Of a stretch of 64,000 nt of DNA, positions 19,607 to 30,207 are shown one piece after another (the stretch's first letter is position 1; each line of letters begins with the position of its first letter). The notes under the pieces are model-generated. The model had not been told where the DNA came from, searched no databases, and saw nothing but the letters and a program-made list of their open reading frames with translations. The position numbers were made by a program, and so were the translations under genes. This DNA is from Diplonema papillatum (taxonomy: Eukaryota > Euglenozoa > Diplonemea > Diplonemida > Diplonemidae), in the NCBI GenBank assembly GCA_030068145.1, contig JAPJBO010000047.1, positions 248,001-312,000 of the forward strand, written 5' to 3'.

Positions 19607-21735
19607 GTCACACCTGAGCCGTCAAGAGGGGCGTGGTCAACGAGCTGGCCTATTGAAGGCAGTCAACGGCATTGCCAACTTTGGGTTTGCACGAAATACA
19701 CAGCCTGCGGCTAGCTTTTGTCCACTGCGGAGAAGGACGACCACAACCTTCCTCCTGGACGGAAGATCGCCCAGCTTTGTGGTTTCGTGCGGCTTGCATC
19801 CACTTCGACAAGCTGGCCCAACCTTGGCAGCACCCTTTGCGAACCCCGCTGTATCCGAATGGTTGTCCCCCTTCCTGGTCTCCAAGCAATTTTCTATGAA
19901 GCTCCAGGGGATAGGGACGGACCTGATAGACAGTGGTGTACCGCGGGAACACGGTGAGAGCCAGCGGCGGGCAATTCGATGCAGCGCCGGGGAGGTGGAC
20001 CGGCTCCATGGTATCTTAACTGCCGCCGAGGCCGGCGTGTGCTGTGTGCGCGCGCGTGTCTCGGGCGGTCCGAGTTGCCCCTCTCTTGGGTTCCTTGTTC
20101 GGCCCCCTGCCGCTTGCCTTCGCCGCCGGGAAAGCGTCTGGCCCTTCTTTCTCGATGCTCTTCTTGCCCTCCGACGAAAATGGAACGAAATTTTTGTTTC
20201 TTGCGTTTCGCCTTTTGTGAGTATTGGCAAGGGGCAAAGATCCGCGCAGCGGGTGTCTCAAAAACGCCGACCTCGCCTGCCCCGTGTTATAACAGGTGCT
20301 ACCGGCAGTATTTTCACGTGAATTGTACAGGGCAAACTCGGTACCACACGCTGCTGTTTTGTCGGACTGAGTTGTAGGCGGCTGAGACTTTTGGCCGGCT
20401 TGTGTCACAGTGGTGTGGCCGAGCTGTATGGGGGCCGCTCCAACTGCGCATGGTGCTTACTGCGGCCGGGGGCCCGTCAATGGCATTTCTGTCCGGGTTC
20501 TTGTGAAACGTCTGATTAGTGCATACTTCGGTCGGCCTGAATCGAGGCTATGGCTTGCGCTCTTGCCAAGAGCCGGCCGCTCCAGGCCGTACAGTTGTAG
20601 GGCAACAACCAGGAACACACTGGTAGGTGAGCAGCGACACCTTCCGTAAGTGAGCCAAGGGCGAAGGACGTATCTGCGGCTGCTGCGGCCGTTGCCCGGT
20701 GGTAACCCCACACGCAGAACGCGGGGAAGGGGAACGTGTTTTTCCAACTACTTTGAAGCCCCTTCCCGACCGTAGCATCCGAGGAAGGTGCAAACATGGA
20801 GGGTGCTACGGTAGCCGTGCACGGGGGCGCGTGCCTCGTACGAGAAGAGGGCCCGTGGCATGTCAAGACGGTGCTCCCCCGCGGGGACGCCTGCCAGAAA
20901 GGCCCTGGGACTGCGAAGGCGTGACGCCTCCTCTCAAATCATAGCCACAAAGATAGCTCAAAGCATTTTTACAGAAAAACACGAAAAGCCTCCAGGCAAA
21001 ACCCCGTTTTCACCTCTTCTCCTGCTGGATGGAGTTGCGGTCCGCACACAACGTCTAGAGGCGAATCCCCGGGGTGGGTTGCCCTAACCTTAGGGGGAGC
21101 CATTGGGACAAACCCATGGTACCGCGTGAATGGCGCGACCGGGTCCACGGCGGCGCAGGCCAGCTGCAACGGTGGTCGCGCACGCAGCCTGTCTGCTCGC
21201 GGTCGCGCCCGGCCCGCAACCGCACCATGTGGCGGCCACATTTGCCCAGCTGCGCGCGTGGACGACGTCCGTTGACGAGGATTCCGATAGTGGATGACCG
21301 TTTTTTTTTTTAATAGGACATCTGCAGGGCCTTATATATAAAAATTCCTCCCACGTAGCTGTCCATAAGTTGCTCGGAGTTACTAAAAATCCCAGTTGCG
21401 GCACAACTGCACGTTTATGTACCCGACAGGGTGCACCTCTTTTGTGGTTGTCACTACTGTCCACCACAGAGACTATACCAGCGCCGCAGGCGCGGAATTT
21501 TTTTCAAGCTATTGGGCCAGTCGCAGGTTCCAAAATTGAGGCTGTACGTTGCTTCAACGATGATCCAAAGGTGCAGTAACCGGTGCTGTGTACTGCTAGT
21601 GTGATTGCTGTACTGTAGCACTACTACTGGGCCCCTCAGCCGGGGCATCATTCTGTGCTTTTTTTTTTTTTTGGTTGCTCGGACTTGGTCCGAGCACCAG
21701 ACCTATATATAAGCCACTGGACATCTGTACTGACG
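19607..21735. other. Long intergenic stretch, no gene recognised
   Basis: About 2.1 kb. Overlapping frames exist on both strands over 19637-20410, without motifs. A segment near 19985-20012 (CAATTCGATGCAGC, GGTGGACCGGCTCC) resembles parts of 25590-25682 and 61915-61997, a weak dispersed repeat. An AT-rich TTATATATAA piece lies near 21331-21341. Confidence 0.4.
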
Positions 21736-21947
21736 GGAACATTTCCGGAACAACGGTTGCACATGAACGAGAAAACGAAGCCAACGAAAAAGTGCTAATA
21801 CAGGAAACCCCCCCCCAGAGAGGTTTATACCCTGTACACGCGAAGAACAAGAAACTTTTGCCTTATCATTTTCATCACCTTTGGTCAGTTGATGCTGATC
21901 GTCCGTTGCTTCGTTTATCAGTGCAAGCCCCAACTCCGGAAATGTTC
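21736..21947 (+). mobile_element. Repeat P (MITE-like), copy 1
   Basis: The left end reads GGAACATTTCCGGAACAACG then GTTGCAC. The right end reads GTGCAAGCCCCAACTCCGG then AAATGTTC, an imperfect reverse complement. The element is about 210 bp and non-coding, with a TATATATAAG box just outside on the left. A relative is at 50930-51075. A single right-end-like piece (GTGCACGGTCTGTCAACTCC) lies at 62349-62368. Confidence 0.65.
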
Positions 21948-22590
21948 TTTTTAGGGTTTCTTGTTGGGCGTTCTGGGGCCCAAGAGCGCCGGGCTGACTT
22001 CCTGCGGACCGGAGTGTGAAGTTTCGAACGACTAGGAAACGGTTCTCGGCTACAGTTAACGACTTTTTACTGGCCAACGGCTCTTGACGCTGTTGTTGTT
22101 GTTGCTGTTGTTGTATAGATTAAGAAAATGATACAGGTCTACGGAACTAAAAACGAACGAGGGGCATACTTCCACGACGCAGTGACAAGTCACCCGAAAC
22201 GAGCAATACCATTCCATTCCGTTATCTTTCTCCCCGAGATCCCTATCTCACCCCAAGTCGAACCGGAGACTTTGAAAGGCGGGCTTAAAACGGGCTGCAA
22301 CAACAAGCTACAAACAGCGCAGAGCACCTCACCAAACCCGGGCCGCGCAACTGGGTGGGTTCGAAGTCGGATCCTTTCCGTCTAGACCAGGTGACTCTTC
22401 CTCCCTTAGGAGGATTGTATCTGTAACCACTTCAACTATCTTGCAGGCTGTCGAGCAGCGCTACCCGTGTTGGGGTGCAAGGTTCATTGCGGCGGGTTCA
22501 GCACTCAAACAATCTCCAGCGACGGGCGGGTCTGGCGGGAAAATACCGAATTGAATACAAAGAACAGAAGGGGAAAGAAGCAACGCGAAG
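21948..22590. other. Intergenic stretch before the four-helix membrane gene
   Basis: Contains a short GTT-rich microsatellite (22090-22114) and no repeat of the main families. The last 100 bases before the ATG at 22591 are purine-rich (AACAGAAGGGGAAAGAAG), as are the leaders of several other host genes here. Confidence 0.4.
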
Positions 22591-23133
22591 ATGTTGATGC
22601 ACAAAGAGTACCTGCTCGTTATCATGGCGTTCGTCGTGTTCGTGCTCCTCGTGACGGCGATGGCGGAAAACCAGTCGCATTACACGAATTACAACGGCGG
22701 CTGCGGCATCTTTGTGTGCAGCTACCCAAGCGACGGCAGAGTGGAGGCGCAGAGCTTCGGCTGCAAGGACTACGAGCACCACATCCGGTCCGTCCAGGCC
22801 TTCACGGTGATGGCCGCGGTGCTGACCGGCGTCACCTTCATCGTGACGGTCATGCAGCTGACGGTGCCGGCAAAGGTCCCGCCCGCAGTGGATGCGAACA
22901 TCATGTTCGCCAACCTGCTTTCGGCCGCGTTCCTGCTCATCGCGTGGTGCATCATGTGCGCGGCGTACGAGAGCGGCAGGATATGCCGAGACTTCCGCAT
23001 CAGCGGCATGCCCGGAGCGGCGCCTGGGTACGGCATCTTCTTCGTCGTTTGCTGCTCGATTTTCGAATTCATGGCGTTTTTCATCCGAAAAGAAATTAAA
23101 GAGGAACGGACCTACTCGTCTTCGCCGCTCTGA
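22591..23133 (+). CDS. Four-transmembrane-helix protein, function unknown
   Basis: A single exon encodes 180 residues. Hydrophobic segments lie at about residues 6-24, 68-90, 105-125 and 147-164. The first loop (25-67) is polar with three cysteines (C38, C43, C58), and the tail is short and basic/acidic (FIRKEIKEERTY). The arrangement of a Cys-containing first outer loop and four helices is that of claudin/PMP22/amastin-like tetraspan proteins in general, but I see no family signature and do not assign one. The start is the first ATG in frame; a second Met is at residue 3. No intron is needed. Confidence 0.75.
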   Translation: MLMHKEYLLVIMAFVVFVLLVTAMAENQSHYTNYNGGCGIFVCSYPSDGRVEAQSFGCKDYEHHIRSVQAFTVMAAVLTGVTFIVTVMQLTVPAKVPPAVDANIMFANLLSAAFLLIAWCIMCAAYESGRICRDFRISGMPGAAPGYGIFFVVCCSIFEFMAFFIRKEIKEERTYSSSPL

Positions 23134-23648
23134 CGCATGAAGGGGTGCCCTCACCATGTATCGCGAAAGCTAAAATGACGTATACCCTGAGCGTGTTTTG
23201 GTGATAAGCGTTCTTAACGGGTAAAGGGGAAGCCGTGTTCAAGCAGAATGCTGCCAATCTACCCAGCTTGACGCGGGGTGGAGGTTGGAGAAAGGATTAC
23301 TAATTAGCAAGCCATTGTTCATGGGAACAGAATCGTAGATCGTCTCCTCGACACGAGTGTTCTGGATGTTCTCAGCCCTCAACCTGACCTAGAACGAGAG
23401 TGAGTACAAGTGGGAAAACGAGCAACCGGCACCAAAACACAAACGAAGCGCATGGAGCCGTCGAATTGGAACCGGGAGAGGAAAGCATAGAATTACAGAA
23501 AAACCTTCCTGAGGGGGGCTGGTCCCCCAGCGAAACGGACGGCATCGTCAACGAAACCACGCCGAGCAAGCCGCCGCCCCCTCTCTTTTTTCCCAGGGAT
23601 TCGGGAGAATAATTGATCGGAAATGCCTTCAGTTTCTTCTTTTTTGAA
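23134..23648. other. Intergenic stretch with a Repeat B fragment
   Basis: No gene recognised. At 23386-23452 the sequence ACAAGTGGGAAAACGA, GCAACCGGCA and CAAACGAAGCG resembles the right part of Repeat B. A frame over 23400-23612 is driven by this repeat and is not credible as a gene. Confidence 0.45.
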
Positions 23649-23856
23649 TAAGCACCTGCTTTGTAGGAAATGCTTGAGGAGACTGCTAGTCGCGATAGAT
23701 CAAAGGAGGTAAATGTGTTGTAGCCCGCACGAAACACAGGTAAATCTGGGTTTAGTGGCGTAATCGTTCAACAAAAAGACCCACTTTGTAGTTATATTGT
23801 TTTCCTCCCTCTAGCCTTCTTCGAAATGAGCACAAGGCAGTCCCTCGAGTATTTTG
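23649..23856 (+). mobile_element. Repeat C (MITE-like), copy 3, abutting LSU rRNA
   Basis: A full copy of the family. Its right terminus, CCTCGAGTATTTTG, is followed without a gap by large-subunit rRNA sequence. In intact 28S rRNA that position is preceded by a GCGGG motif, absent here. The junction therefore marks either an insertion into rDNA or a recombination breakpoint at the element end. Confidence 0.8.
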
Positions 23857-23991
23857 TTAAACGGCGGGAATAACTATGACCCTGAGGTAGCGAAATGCTC
23901 TTCCAATTAAAGACGTGCATGGATGGACCAATGAGATTCCTTCTGTCCCTACCTACAACCTGGCGAAACAGCAGACAAGGGAACGGACTTG
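23857..23991 (+). pseudogene. Large-subunit (28S) rRNA fragment
   Basis: The segment follows 28S rRNA over about 135 bases: TTAAACGGCGGGAATAACTA, GGTAGCGAAATG, GACGTGCATGGATGGACCAA, GAGATTCC, CTGTCCCTACCTAC, GCGAAACAGCAGACAAGGGA and ACGGACTTG. It lacks three bases around the normally invariant CTTAAGG motif (here CCTGAGG). It stops abruptly in unrelated sequence. It is a degenerate fragment, not a functional gene. Confidence 0.9.
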
Positions 23992-24228
23992 AAACTCGCC
24001 GGGAGCCGCCAAATTAGAACGAGAGAGAGAAAGAAATACGAGACGGAATAGCCAACAAAACCACGCTGAGAAGACGAGGGGCCAGCCTTTTTGCCTACAT
24101 CCAAGCTGTCGGCCGCTGTGTGTGCCTTGCCAAGCAAAGCGGGACTACTCGAAGGAAGAGGTAGGCAGATAGGCATATAAAATGGGCTGCAGGCAGGACA
24201 CCGGATTGAACACGTCGGGTTGTTTTTT

Positions 24229-24600
24229 TGAACACAAGTGCCAGCTTGAAAGGAAATGCTCGACGATGCTGCCCGACAAAGAACAGAAGGGATCCCAAGG
24301 GCACCACGTGTTGAACGGGCGTGAGGTCATGCGGGTCTACCCCTACCCGACAAATTACACAAACACAACAGGTCAAAGTCCTGAGTGAGAAAACAACACG
24401 GTGGTGTAAGCGAAGAACAAATCAGATTGTGTTTGTATTGTATTTGCCCCTTACCCCCCGCGCATAAGATGGATAACCAACCCCCTTGATTAAGATGGAT
24501 AACGGGCGAGAATGCCAATCAATCTTAAACACGGGGGTGAGGTACTCCCGTGTAAGGCGACTAGAGTCGAAGCAGCTACGTCGAGTATTTCAAGGTGATA
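24229..24600 (+). repeat. Repeat G, copy 2
   Basis: Inverted relative to 14186-14483. This copy contains an extra segment (about 24458-24570) with two ATTAAGATGGATAAC-like pieces, between the shared body and the shared end GTCGAAGCAGCTACGTCGAG. It has no coding frame. Confidence 0.85.
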
Positions 24601-24921
24601 CAACCGACCGAAAACGAAAATGGCTGGGCGGACCTGCCATGAAGAGAATATACAAAATGCCCAGTCAGTTTACTTCACAGATGCCGCCACCCTGCGAAAA
24701 GAAACCAAATTGCAACCTCAAGTTGGGCCGGCACCTCGAGTGATTTAACAGATCGCTCAAAACTTAGACACGGCTGTGAGGGGCTTCTCCCAAAGACGGA
24801 ATTTCTTGTACTCTGGAGGTCCTGGCTGCAAAAGTGACTGGTCTGACCAGTTTGGCCTTTGCCCGGTGTACTGCTCCCCTTTTCACACTGCCAGTCAGTT
24901 CCGTTTGTTTTCTTTTTTTTG

Positions 24922-25200
24922 TATAAGCACCTGCTTTGTAGGAAATGCTTGAGGAGACTGCCAGTTGCAAAAAATCAAATAGTGTCGTGCATCGGCATGC
25001 CGGTGACTCCCCACTATCGCAACAATATTCCAAGATCAGAGGAGGTAAATGTGCTGTAGCCCACACGAAACACAGGTAAATCTGGGTTTAGTGGCGGGCG
25101 TAAGCGTTCAACAAAAAAGACCCACTTTGTAGTTGTATTGGGTTCTCCCCCTCTAACCTCCTTCGAAATGAGCACAAGGCAGTCCTTCGAGTGTTTCTGT
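24922..25200 (+). mobile_element. Repeat C (MITE-like), copy 4, with an internal insertion
   Basis: Both termini are present (AAATGCTTGAGGAGACTGCC; CCTTCGAGTGTTTCTG). Relative to other copies there are about 60 extra bases after AAAAAATCAAA (about 24978-25038). They interrupt the usual GATCAAAGGAGGTAAATG junction and repeat part of it (AAGATCAGAGGAGG). A further truncated copy of the left half lies at 25378-25510. Confidence 0.75.
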
Positions 25201-25377
25201 GCTCGAGGAAATGAGAACGCATCGCAGACCATCCGGTATAATCGTGGTTGGCAGGGATGCGCCTTGTTTTTCTTTGAAGGTATGCTAATACAGTACGGGG
25301 TTGTCGGGGGTACCAATAAAAACACCTTTTTTCCATCTGTCGTTGTTAAGAGCTGCGACTCAACTATTCCTTCTTGA

Positions 25378-26250
25378 GTAAGTACCTGCTTTGTAGCAAA
25401 TCCTTGAGGAGGCCAGTTTCGAATCGAAAGATGCCCGGTGCTAGGCACAGGTAAATGTGGGTTGAGTGACCCGTGTAAAGCGTTCAACCAAAAGCAACCT
25501 CGCCCCTGCTTCCTGAGCCGGTCCGTCCCTATCTCTTGAAACTGCATCGAAGTGCCTGCCGCTGTTAATCAGTGAAAATCGGTCCACCACGGTCTATCAG
25601 GTCCATCCCTAGTCCCTAGAGCTGCATCGAATTGCCCGGTGCTGTATCCTTCGGTCTATCAAGAGGGGATGGACCGGCTTACCCCCACAAAAGAAGAATT
25701 GTAGGTGTACTGGTTCTCCCTTCCTCTAGCCCGCCAAAATGAGCACCCGGGCGGCACCGCACCTGCGACAGCATGTATTTCTACAGTACCTACAGGTATT
25801 TCCTACAACATCTTTCGATACGAGGAAAAGAAGCGGGGACTTTTTTGCGCCCTTGCAAAAGACAGAGAAGCCCCGACTCCACGCCACCGAGCAGCCTGAG
25901 CGTTTGTCCTTTGAAAGCCTCTCTTTATTGTTATTCCACAATCTGTTCGCTTATGTTCAGTCTGTCCAGTATCCTTCATGCATAGAACCCATCCTCCGTC
26001 CTCCGTCCCCCCCCGTCAGCTTTCAGTTGCTGTGCCTGATTGTTTTCTGGTTGGTCTGCCGTTTGTCTTCTTAACCCAAGCTGACCAGAGAGTTGCGCAT
26101 GAAACTGCAGACACTTCATTGCAGAATCTCCATCGGCTATATATCCTCAGTGTTGGGCATTGCCGTAGGACATTGCAGTCAGGCTTTGCTGCTGTGCATT
26201 GCAGCAGCGGTTTTCGTTCAATGAGAGGAAAGGAATGATAGATAGATAGA
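25378..26250. other. Truncated Repeat C and unassigned intergenic sequence
   Basis: 25378-25510 is a diverged left half of Repeat C (GTAAGTACCTGCTTTGTAGC, TCCTTGAGGAGGCC). 25585-25682 resembles 61915-61997 (GAGCTGCATCG, CGGTCTATC, GGATGGACCGG). 26045-26140 resembles 29826-29910 (GGTCTGCCGTTTGTCT, GCTGACCAGAGAGTTGC, CTTCATTGCAG). No gene recognised. Confidence 0.5.
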
Positions 26251-26533
26251 AAAAGGCCGCACCTGGTCCAGGAACGTGACGGTCAACCACAGCTTGCAAA
26301 GCTTGAGTCGGAGGCAGCACAGTGCCACAACCCCGTCCGCTCTGCCCTGCGGCTGACCGTCTCGACGAGCTTGTGTTCAGCGCGAGCGCCAAGCCCCAAG
26401 GTGCGCCAAGCCTTGATGCTTTAGTTTGGGAAATCGGTAGCCACTTGACCCGTAGGCCGTGGCTCTGCAGTACCGCCGAACACGTGAAGCTTGGCTCCCG
26501 TGTAGCAGGCTTTCCCTGGTACCTGGTACCATG
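26251..26533 (+). repeat. Repeat E, copy 2
   Basis: Nearly identical to 911-1168. It differs by an insertion of about 22 bases after TTAGTTTGGGA (ATCGGTAGCCACTTGACCC) and a duplicated GGTACCT at its end. It is preceded by a GATA tetranucleotide run. Confidence 0.85.
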
Positions 26534-26675
26534 GAAAGGAATGAAGAAAACCGAATAACAACTTACGATGTCGCCCAGTGCTCCCGCTAACGAAAAAGTG
26601 CGAGGAGCATAGGATAATACAGGGGGTCTTTTGCGCACCTCAAATGCTGAAAAATATATATATATATTCACGGTT

Positions 26676-26885
26676 GGCATGTAATAATTATTATTAGATT
26701 CGATTAGATTTTATTAGATATTATTAGCCTGATTATTACGTATTATTAGATCTAATAATGGGTAATAACTAATAATTTCTAATAATTTCTAATAATAATT
26801 ATTACCTGGTAATAATTTCTAATAATTTCTAATAATTTCTAATAAAATCTAATAATTTCTAATAATTTCTAATAATCTAATAATC
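26676..26885 (+). repeat. TAATAA-type low-complexity array
   Basis: Dense repetition of CTAATAATTT and TTATTAGAT, with an internal switch of strand sense. 28109-28210 is a smaller array of the same words. Such AT-only tracts contrast with the roughly 50% GC surroundings. Confidence 0.9.
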
Positions 26886-27824
26886 GCCTGTAGAGAGTCC
26901 CCAGGATGTGGGAGGATCCGGGAAAGACTACTCAGTCGGACTAGGATCTTGGCAATGAAGCCGCGAAAATGGAGGGAACCCAGAAATCAAAGTAGCTACA
27001 CCCAAATCTCAGACTTGTACTCAGTGAAAATATCTGATTTAGCTCTCGGTGAAAATCTCAGATTCAGCTTTCGGTGAAGATCTGCAGATTGTTCCTCCAA
27101 TCTCAGATTATGCACTCAGCCCAAAACTCACATGCGAGTTCAAAATCTGCGAGTTTGTGAGCGAAAACCCGGCGCCCGCCCAGAAAACATCACGGTCCCG
27201 GACGATGCTCAATGGCGACGAACGCAAAGAAGAAGAAACACGAAAACAACACCAGAATCCATGCCAGGCAAGAGACTGGGTGGCCTGGCAGTGCAAGCCA
27301 AGCGGTGACGCCAAGGTGTTTTTAAGCAATGGTATTGTATTAATGTCGCCCCATAATGTACTTAATCACCGCAAGTCCCAGCGCTTCATCAAAGCGGTTG
27401 TGGGTAAGCCGCGGTGAAAAAGGCAGGACGTGACTATGGTGCTTGCAGAAGACAGTCCGAAGAACCGGCAGAAGATCACAAGCAGGCCGTACATTCCGCG
27501 TGCAGATGAACGTGAAACGACACGGGATCTTATTGTCTGCTTCGGTCGGGTTCCAGCGAATGCCGATCATCAAAGGCCACATGCAACGGACTGTATGCCC
27601 AACGAACGGGATTCGTGCTCAAAAGAAGAAGGTTTCCCAGATGGAGGTAGACCCCCGTTCTGCCCGAAGAATACGGGTTCTGGCGGGTAGAGGTCACATA
27701 CCCCACGTGCCACATCATCGTCCTCTGCCAGGATCATGCCTCAAACCTCTCCTACCTCTTTTGGCATCCTTCCATTTCGACTTAGCAACAAACGGAATTG
27801 CGAACGGGGTGAAAGGAGGCAGCT
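26886..27824. other. Intergenic stretch between arrays
   Basis: 27000-27130 holds an irregular repeat of CTCAGATT, GGTGAAAATCT words. 27160-27720 has overlapping frames on both strands, none with a motif. No gene supported. Confidence 0.4.
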
Positions 27825-28020
27825 CTTCGGTTAGAGTCGCACAAGGCATTTCCATTACAAAAAACTTCGGTTAGAGTCGCAAGCCATTTTCATTGAGAAA
27901 AACTTCGGTTAGAGTCGCGTAGAGCATTTTCATTACAAAAAACTTCGGTTAGAGTCGCAAGCCATTTTCATAGAGAAAAACTTCGGTTAGAGTCGCGTAG
28001 AGCATTTCCATTACAAAACA
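27825..28020 (+). repeat. Minisatellite of about 38-bp units with alternating variants
   Basis: Five units start CTTCGGTTAGAGTCGC. Odd units continue with a GCATTTTCATTACAAAAAA type ending and even units with AAGCCATTTTCAT then GAGAAAAA. The higher-order unit is therefore a dimer of about 78 bp. Confidence 0.9.
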
Positions 28021-28108
28021 CTTCCTGAAAGGAATGGTTTGGACGCACGAACACCCACCGTGACGATCACCTTCCACTCCTAGGGGCACTTTTGCTGTGA
28101 GAATGCAT

Positions 28109-29057
28109 GGTAATAATGGATTATTACCTGGTAATAATATCTAATAATTTCTAATAAAATCTAATAATTTGGGGCGGATTTCGGAAATCTAATAATAGGT
28201 AATAATCGTGATTATCTGCCAACCGTGAATATATATATAAATCCGTGCCCGGATCTTGTGTCAAGGTGTACTCCAGTACACACATGAACTGTGGGTGGGG
28301 CTCCGGGTGTGCATGGGAGGGAGGGCCGGCGGAAGGTTGTGGAGGGTCGAGGGCGGTTGCGAAGGGTCGAGGAGGGTCGGCAGAGTAAGCCCTACCCACA
28401 GTCCATCGATCGCAAACTGGGACCAGTCAGAGGTACTTTTTAACAAGAACATCCTCCTCTATCGGAAACAAGCATTTGCTTTTGTGTGACAGTTCAAAAA
28501 TTTCCGCGCCTGCGGCGCAGGCATAATTTGCATCTGTCTCTGCGGTGGGTGGTCGGGGCATAGCTAGTTCCCTGTCCCCAAAAAGGTCGAGTGCCTGTCC
28601 AAGAGTCTGGACAAGAAATATTAATTCTGGGCCCCTCCAAAAAGTAAAATAATTCGGCCATAAATTGCATGGCCATAAAATAGAATTCCGCAAATTAAAG
28701 GGCCATAAATTGTCAGGGTGTACAAAGCCTTCAGGCCAAAAAACGTCCAGATGCGCAAAACACCCTTTTTTGGCCAAAATCACGTCTCTGTATTATGCAC
28801 TGGCGAGGAGTTCCTCAAAAAAAAAAAGAGGCTGGAAAAAAGAGGGTGAGGAATTCCTCATGAGGATTCCTCACCTTTTTCCCATTGATACCATTCGCCG
28901 GGGGCCCCCCGGACCCCCCCTTTGGAAGACTCGGGTGCCCCCCCGCGAGGGCCTAGCGGGGGAGAAAAAAAAAATCCTAACCCAGGTTTTTGGGTTTCCT
29001 CACTAAAAGTGAGGTTAGCGGGAGCACTGCTGTCGCCAGTTAAAAACAAACAAAAAC
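28109..29057. other. TAATAA array and unassigned intergenic sequence
   Basis: 28109-28210 is the second TAATAA-type array. 28320-28385 has GGGTCGAGG words. 28640-28760 has repeated GGCCATAAATTG words. 28890-28975 is very G/C-homopolymer-rich. No coding region supported on either strand. Confidence 0.45.
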
Positions 29058-29168
29058 CATATACAAACCGTAACCATAAAGCCCTTTCTTGCTCTAAGAG
29101 AACCCATTCATGAACGGTCACACGGAGACCCTAAAACCCCGGTATTTCAAGCGAACTTTAACTCTAAA
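29058..29168 (+). repeat. Repeat A, copy 4
   Basis: Contains AACCATAAAGCCCTTTCTTG, CTCTAAGAGAACCC, CGGTCACACGGAGACCC and ends AACTTTAACTCTAAA. It lacks the 5' part seen in the 8.6-kb copy. It lies just before an antisense LSU rRNA fragment. Confidence 0.85.
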
Positions 29169-29282
29169 AACAAGAAGTACCCCCGTAGAACAGACACCCT
29201 GATTCGTCAAGCCTCGCAGATTCCCTCGGAAAATCCGTGAGACATAAGAAGGAATCGCGAGGAGCCGCGGCATCCCGCATGT

Positions 29283-29362
29283 GTCCTGAGAGCCGATTAT
29301 TACCCCCGAAGTTACGGATGTACATCCGACTTCCCTTACCTACGTTGTCAGCTGAGCTTTTA
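29283..29362 (-). pseudogene. Antisense large-subunit (28S) rRNA fragment, copy 1
   Basis: Read on the - strand it shows the conserved 28S block AAGGGAAGTCGG...CCGTAACTTCGGG...GGCTCT in altered form (AAGGGAAGTCGGATGTACAT, CCGTAACTTCGGGGGTAATA, ATCGGCTCTCAGGAC). It is part of a unit of about 650 bp that is tandemly repeated, the second copy being at 29943-30020. It is degenerate and oriented against the host genes. Confidence 0.8.
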
Positions 29363-29470
29363 GACCCGGTGCAAGCGAATGATTCCTCATGTGTAGGATG
29401 GTAACCCAGTCCCCCCGCACGGATCGACCCTTTTTCCAAAAAGAAACGACTCGACACATCATCCAGGTTC

Positions 29471-29832
29471 GTCCGAAGCTTGTCACAAAGATTTTACTAA
29501 AGCAGGGGTCCCCAGGAATGGTGAAGAGCAATGGCGATCCTTTTGCCTTGGAGGAGGAAGAGCGAGTGAAGGAGCTGTACTACCAGCGCACCGAGCTGCT
29601 GCGTCGGCCGGGGGTGGACGGGATCAGCGACTTCTTGAGGGAGCTCGCCGTGGAGCCCGCGGGGGACCTCTTGCAGCGGGCCCGCGCGCGCGCGGCGGAG
29701 ACGGGCTCCGCCTGGTCAACGCCATCGCGCTTGTGTCGGAGCACAAGGCGCGGTTCCTGCAGCAGCGCGGCGCCGCGGCGGCCGAGCAGTACCAGCTCGA
29801 GAACGCGTTCGCCGCCCTCCGTTTCCGGCTGG
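29471..29832 (+). pseudogene. Frameshifted copy of exon 1 of the EF-hand/IQ gene
   Basis: Matches 30146-30510 including the 5' flank (CCAGGTTCGT, GTCACAAA, GTCCCCAGGAATGG). ATG 29519 opens MVKSNGDPFALEEEER and stays in frame for about 60 codons. A four-base deletion at GGGCTCCGCCTGGTCAACGCC, versus GGGCTGGATCCGCCTGG in the parent, then shifts the frame. The copy ends at about 29832 in sequence shared with 26.05 kb. It probably preserves the original start context better than the intact gene does. Confidence 0.85.
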
Positions 29833-29942
29833 TCTGCCGTTTGTCTGCGCAGCCTGCGTGAAGCTGACCAGAGAGTTGCCGACCCTTCATTGCAGGCATG
29901 CCATGACAAGAAGCAGTCGGGAGCCTCGCGACATCCCCGCAT

Positions 29943-30020
29943 GTGTCCTGAGAGCCGATCCTTTCCCCCGAAGTTACGGATCCAGATTACCGACTTCCCC
30001 TACTTACGTTGTCGACTGAG
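29943..30020 (-). pseudogene. Antisense large-subunit (28S) rRNA fragment, copy 2
   Basis: Same 28S block as at 29283-29362 but closer to the canonical sequence on the - strand: AAGTCGGTAATCTGGATCCG, TAACTTCGGGGGAAAGGATC, GGCTCTCAGGAC. It lies about 190 bases upstream of the EF-hand/IQ gene start, on the opposite strand. Confidence 0.85.
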
Positions 30021-30207
30021 CTTTGAGACCCGATGCAAGCCCCCTGTCTTTTTTCATGGATCAGGATGATTAACCCAGCACCCCACCCGCATGTATCGAC
30101 CCTTTCTTCAGAAAGAAACGACTCTAAGCATTGTCCAGGTTCGTTCGAAGTTTGTCACAAAAGAATTCTCTAGGAGTCCCCAGGAATGGGTGTGGGGGTG
30201 AAGAGCA

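Noticed and set aside
20440-20520. GGGGGCCCGTCAATGGC as an rRNA piece (18S 3' region)
   Set aside because: Only about ten bases match the conserved CCCGTCAATT motif and the flanks do not follow rRNA.
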